A stretch of 64,000 bases of DNA. Source: Bradyrhizobium sp. LMTR 3. GTDB lineage: Bacteria > Pseudomonadota > Alphaproteobacteria > Rhizobiales > Xanthobacteraceae. The position numbers were made by a program, and so were the translations under genes. The stretch is from assembly GCF_001693485.1 (NCBI RefSeq), contig NZ_MAXC01000002.1:124001-188000 (forward strand), read 5' to 3'. This document shows, one piece after another, positions 62,617 to 64,000 of this stretch (the first letter of the stretch is position 1; each line of letters opens with the position of its first letter). A model generated the notes under the pieces. It ran no database searches and was not told where the DNA came from. It saw nothing but the letters and a program-made list of their open reading frames with translations.

Positions 62617-64000
62617 CTACGCCGCGACGCGATGCGCGGCGATGATCTGGTCGGCGGCGCGGCCGGTGACCTCGGCCATGCGGTCGAACTGGCGGGTGAA
62701 ACCGCCGGCGCCGGCGGTGGCCGAGCGCAACTCCACGATCAGATCGCCGATCTCCGCCTCCGGCATGGTGGCGCGGACGCAGTCCCATGCCGGCCAGCCC
62801 TCGCGGGTGTCGAAGCCGAGAATCTGGCCGCGTCGCGCCGACAGGATGGCGTTGATTTTCGCCGTCGCCTCCGTCGGGCAGACGATCTCCACCATGTGGA
62901 TCGGCTCCAGCAGCACCGGCTGGCACTGCGGCAGCGCTTCGGTCATGCCAACCCGGGCCGCGGTGCGGAACGCGAGATCGGACGAGTCGACGCTGTGATA
63001 GGAGCCGTCGATGAGCGTGACCTCGACATCGATGACGGGAAAACCGAGCGGACCCTTGACGAGGCCGTCGACCACGCCCTCTTCTACCGCGCCGATATAA
63101 TTTTTCGGCACCGCGCCGCCGACCACCTTTTCGTGGAACTCGAAGCCCGAGCCGCGCGGCATCGGCTTGATTTCCAGCACCACGTCGCCGAACTGGCCGT
63201 GGCCGCCGGATTGCTTCTTGTGGCGGCCGCGCTGGGTGATCGGTTTGCGGATGGTCTCCTGATAGCCGATCGCGGGCGGCTGCGATTTGACGTTGACGCC
63301 GAAGCGGTCGCGCAGACGCTCGAGCGCGACGCGCAGATGCATCTCGCCCTGCCCCCACAGCACGATATCGTGGGTGCGCTGGTTCTGGATCATCGTCAGC
63401 GACGGATCCTCCTCGTTCAGCCGCAGCAGCGCCTGGCCCAGCTTGACATCGTCCTTGCGATCGGCCGCCGATAGCGACATCGCCAGCACCGGAGGTGTCG
63501 GCGCGATCTGCACCAGTGCCGCCGGCGCGGTCTTGCCGCTGGACAGCGTGTCGCCGGTCTTGATCGCGTCGAGCTTGCCGAGCGCGATGGTCTCGCCGGC
63601 TTCCGCGGCGGCGCGCTTGGTATCGTGCGCGCCGTTGACAGCGAGAATGCCGGACACCCGCCCGGCTTCGCCGGAGGAGGATTGCAGCGTCGCGCCGTCA
63701 TCGAGATGGCCGGCAAGCAGCCGCGTCAGCGACAGCTTGCCGCCGTGCTGCAGATGCAGCGTCTTGAACACATAGGCCAGCGCCTCCTTTTGCGACGATG
63801 CGCCGAGGCGTTTCGCGGTTTCAACAACGCCCGGCGATTCATGGCGCAGCGCCTTCATCAGCCGCAGCACGCCGTTCTCGCGGCTCGCGGCGCCCAGCAG
63901 CACCGGGCAGATCAGCCCTTCGCGCAATTCGCGGGCGAGATCGTCGAACACCGCATCGCGCGGCGGCTGGATGTCCTCCAGCAACTGCTCCATCAACGCG
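62617..64000 (-). CDS. Elongation factor G-like protein (partial, C-terminal part)
   Basis: At least 460 residues; the N-terminal GTPase domain lies beyond the right edge. Visible in order are the end of the G-domain insert (FDDLARELREGLICPVLLGAA), a domain II beta barrel, domain III (RLNEEDPSLTMIQNQRTHDIVLWGQGEMHLRVALERL), domain IV (GYQETIRKPITQRGRHKKQSGGHGQFGDV), and domain V (LLEPIHMVEIVCPTE). Domain IV has KKQSGGHGQ as in the EF-G-like paralogue, not the true FusA. These act in ribosome recycling or are of unknown use. It precedes aroE on the same strand. Confidence 0.9.
   Translation of the reverse strand, partial: ALMEQLLEDIQPPRDAVFDDLARELREGLICPVLLGAASRENGVLRLMKALRHESPGVVETAKRLGASSQKEALAYVFKTLHLQHGGKLSLTRLLAGHLDDGATLQSSSGEAGRVSGILAVNGAHDTKRAAAEAGETIALGKLDAIKTGDTLSSGKTAPAALVQIAPTPPVLAMSLSAADRKDDVKLGQALLRLNEEDPSLTMIQNQRTHDIVLWGQGEMHLRVALERLRDRFGVNVKSQPPAIGYQETIRKPITQRGRHKKQSGGHGQFGDVVLEIKPMPRGSGFEFHEKVVGGAVPKNYIGAVEEGVVDGLVKGPLGFPVIDVEVTLIDGSYHSVDSSDLAFRTAARVGMTEALPQCQPVLLEPIHMVEIVCPTEATAKINAILSARRGQILGFDTREGWPAWDCVRATMPEAEIGDLIVELRSATAGAGGFTRQFDRMAEVTGRAADQIIAAHRVAA

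Overview
The window looks like a chromosomal segment of a Bradyrhizobium-type alphaproteobacterium. The DNA is GC-rich. Many small families typical of that group are present (BA14K, DUF3551-like, DUF2336, DUF5413-like, Omp25-like porins). There is a complete hmu/exb/ton heme-uptake locus, and intergenic palindromic repeats are scattered throughout. The species is inferred; no rRNA or tRNA gene was recognised.

Region 1 (1-6 kb): an envelope/signalling island. It holds a NarL-type two-component pair (HisKA_3 kinase and LuxR-type regulator) with small membrane, secreted and BA14K genes. An 18-bp palindrome, GTCAGG-N5-CCTGAC-like, occurs four times. Each copy lies roughly 70-125 bp before a start codon, including the start of the kinase-regulator operon. 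I read this as an autoregulated local regulon and the best candidate for an undescribed system here.

Region 2 (6-22.7 kb): mostly housekeeping and accessory genes. It has two GT4 glycosyltransferases (one TreT-like), a DUF2336 protein, a disordered membrane-anchored protein beside purA, a YbaK-type deacylase, a DMT exporter, a GDPD, an MlaD protein, an FMN-dependent hydroxy-acid dehydrogenase, an isocitrate-lyase-superfamily enzyme, a decayed cytochrome b561 pseudogene and a GFA protein.

Region 3 (22.9-30.8 kb): a catabolic cluster around a GntR/FCD regulator. FAH and DUF1185 genes run one way; a quinone-oxidoreductase-like MDR, an extradiol-type VOC dioxygenase, Bug/TTT solute receptors and a DMT exporter run the other. 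The palindrome ATTTTCGAAAAT is present in both promoter regions, so one regulator probably controls both arms. The substrate is unknown; an aromatic or catechol-like compound is inferred.

Region 4 (31-37.4 kb): a chemoreceptor, a D-2-hydroxyacid dehydrogenase, and a family-1 binding protein with two MalF/MalG-type permeases but no ATPase.

Region 5 (37.4-46.3 kb): heme uptake. tonB-exbD-exbB, hutX, hmuD and hmuR run on the minus strand and hmuP-T-U-V on the plus strand, flanking a shared control region with a dyad.

Region 6 (46.3-64 kb): a secreted phytase-like esterase behind a Pho-box-like sequence, a DUF4139 protein, serC-serA preceded by a structured leader like the alphaproteobacterial serC RNA, GNAT, GST, two outer-membrane beta-barrel proteins (one with a CtrA-type site upstream), an MFS transporter, glmM, a second FMN hydroxy-acid dehydrogenase, a secreted hypothetical, aroE, and the C-terminal two-thirds of an EF-G-like protein that runs off the end.

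At least five families of dispersed palindromic repeats occur twice each in the window, mostly between convergent genes or within operons. No CRISPR array, insertion sequence, prophage or attachment site was seen.
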